Shown: in pieces, positions 63,001-64,000 of the stretch
Layout: each line of letters opens with the position of its first letter
Numbering within the stretch: position 1 is the stretch's first letter
Origin: Ilyonectria destructans
Taxonomy: Eukaryota; Ascomycota; Sordariomycetes; Hypocreales; Nectriaceae
DNA length: 64,000 nt
Assembly (NCBI GenBank): GCA_020740775.1
Contig: JAHEWK010000008.1
Span: forward strand, 2,356,001-2,420,000
Direction of reading: 5' to 3'
Notes under the pieces: generated by a model
Seen by the model: only the letters and a program-made list of their open reading frames with translations
Databases searched by the model: none
What the model was told of the DNA's origin: nothing
Position numbers and translations under genes: made by a program

Positions 63001-63430
63001 GCTGCTTCTCCAGACAGGGACGACCGTCAATGAGGTGGATTGGGGGGGCCGAACGTCACTTTCGCTGGCCTCAGAGAACGGCCACGAGGCGGTGGCGAGG
63101 GTTCTTATAGAGAAGGGAGCAAACGCCAACGCTAGCGATAAGGACGGATTGACACCGCTTGAGTGGGCCTTAAACAACGGCCACGAGGCAGTAGCGGGGC
63201 TTCTTATCGAGAAGGGAGCAGACGTCAACGACAGCGACAAGGACGGATGGACACCGCTATGGTGGGCCTTAAGGAACGGCCATGAGGCGGTGGCGGGGCT
63301 TCTTATTGACAAGGGAGCAGACGTTAACGCCAGCGACAAATACGGATGGACACCGCTTGAGTGGGCCTTAAGGAACGGCCATGAGGCGGTGGCGGGGCTT
63401 CTTATTGACAAGGGAGCAGACGCGGCGTGA
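60076..63430 (+). CDS. PNP-NACHT-ankyrin NLR receptor
   Basis: Exons 60076-61114 and 61179-63430 encode 1096 residues. The 64 bp intron (GTAAGT, ATGTAG, phase 1) joins VPNP to HQDLSNNHRQRLLDSL. N-terminal PNP/UDP-phosphorylase-like domain: YTIAWICALHIEMAAARAML, LGLMVGIGGGVPSN, LGDIVVGTRVMQYDLGK, FEMEAAGLMDILP and GICNYSDSHKNKEWQKYAAAAAAAY. Then NACHT: FLWISGKPGAGKSTIMKF (P-loop) and FTCFIDALDECDEQQ. Ankyrin repeats end the protein; the last four (DKDGLTPLEWALNNGHEAVAG) are nearly identical at DNA level. It is an intact receptor of a known class. Unlike its neighbours it has no amyloid motif, so the PNP domain itself is presumably the output or sensing module. Confidence 0.9.
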
Positions 63431-64000
63431 ACCAGGCTGGCTACTACTGTTGCCATTAAGAAAACTGTGTGGACATTATGCCACGTTTGCGTAAAGCGAT
63501 GCCCATTCGACAGAAGGTCTTCCTGGGTCTGGTACTGCATCTGTCCTCCTGTCGCCTGACTGACTTCCTGAGAAGTCACACTGCCAGGCTGGTCGAAGAT
63601 GGTCACCACGGTCAACCAAGTTCAACCTTCGGCGCAAGTTAAGGGCGGATTTGGCAGTATGAACACGAAGCAAGAGATTACACAAGGGGGTCTAGGTGCT
63701 ACAAAGGCAACCGAACAAAATGGGAAGGGCAGCGCATCGGAGAATACAGATAAAGAAAGAGAGATGCTCACAGCTTTGACGCGACAATGGTCATCACAAT
63801 GTAACAATAACAGGTCCACCTCGTATATACTTAAGTACTATACTCGTTCCATCGCAATAGCTATATTAACGTTGATGACACACAGACTTCGCTCTCAATC
63901 AAGCACGGAGTACATGAGGTTGCCGGAAGATATGGAGAGTGCTTCGTAGACGAGTGGCTTCGTCCTTGGCCCCGGACGCCGCCTTCCCTAATGCCTGATT
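63431..64000. other. Intergenic to the right edge
   Basis: A 116-codon plus-strand frame at 63599-63949 (MVTTVNQVQPSAQ) has no recognisable features or codon bias. Nothing else is seen. Confidence 0.35.

Noticed and set aside
63599..63949. 116-codon plus-strand frame at the right edge
   Set aside because: Gly/Gln-rich start briefly resembled an amyloid motif, but the spacing of Gly, Asn and Gln does not match the sigma pattern.

Overview
The window reads as gene-dense accessory DNA from a filamentous ascomycete, most likely a Sordariomycete of Fusarium/Nectria type. The grounds are 43-73 bp spliceosomal introns with GTRAGT-like donors and RCTRAC-like branch sites, a WOPR (Gti1/Pac2) gene, an EgtD/EasF-like methyltransferase, and above all a sesA/sesB/NLR cluster carrying the fungal sigma amyloid motif. 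No species call is possible from sequence alone.

Layout. 0-4.3 kb: small, mostly coiled-coil genes of unknown function. 5.1-12 kb: a JmjC-domain gene, a convergent broken paralogue of it, and a 744-residue zinc-finger/coiled-coil gene that shares a module with both. 12.6-34 kb: many lineage-specific-looking genes (small membrane proteins, Myb/HTH-like and C2H2 zinc-finger proteins, acidic repeat proteins, a short WOPR protein, a methyltransferase), mixed with genes broken by single stops or one-base shifts. 34.8-41.3 kb: a kinase-like remnant, a Cys-rich mini protein, a 629-residue fungal hypothetical protein and fragments of ankyrin genes. 41.8-63.4 kb: an incompatibility/cell-death region with a truncated NACHT-ankyrin copy, a nucleoside-phosphorylase-like protein ending in two CCHC zinc knuckles, a sigma-NACHT-ankyrin gene (NLR1, minus), a SesB-like hydrolase (plus), a SesA-like gene that is probably frameshifted (minus), a second sigma-like-NACHT-ankyrin gene (NLR2, plus) and a complete PNP-NACHT-ankyrin gene.

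How the genes fit together. In known systems the sigma motif passes an amyloid fold from an activated NLR to an effector carrying the same motif. Here the motif copies fall into two sequence subtypes, NLR1/SesB and NLR2/SesA, which suggests two insulated receptor-effector pairs. The two NLRs lie on opposite strands either side of SesB and SesA, and their upstream flanks are recognisably homologous, as after an inverted duplication.

The most unusual object is at 46549-49191, inside the ankyrin part of NLR1. On the minus strand it reads as 37 consecutive spliceosomal introns separated by 36 exons of exactly one codon. The splice-site flanks are constant in all 36 copies, while the codon takes six states. 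All junctions are phase 0, so any subset of codons keeps the frame. I know of no described system of this form. It is predicted from sequence only and needs RNA evidence.
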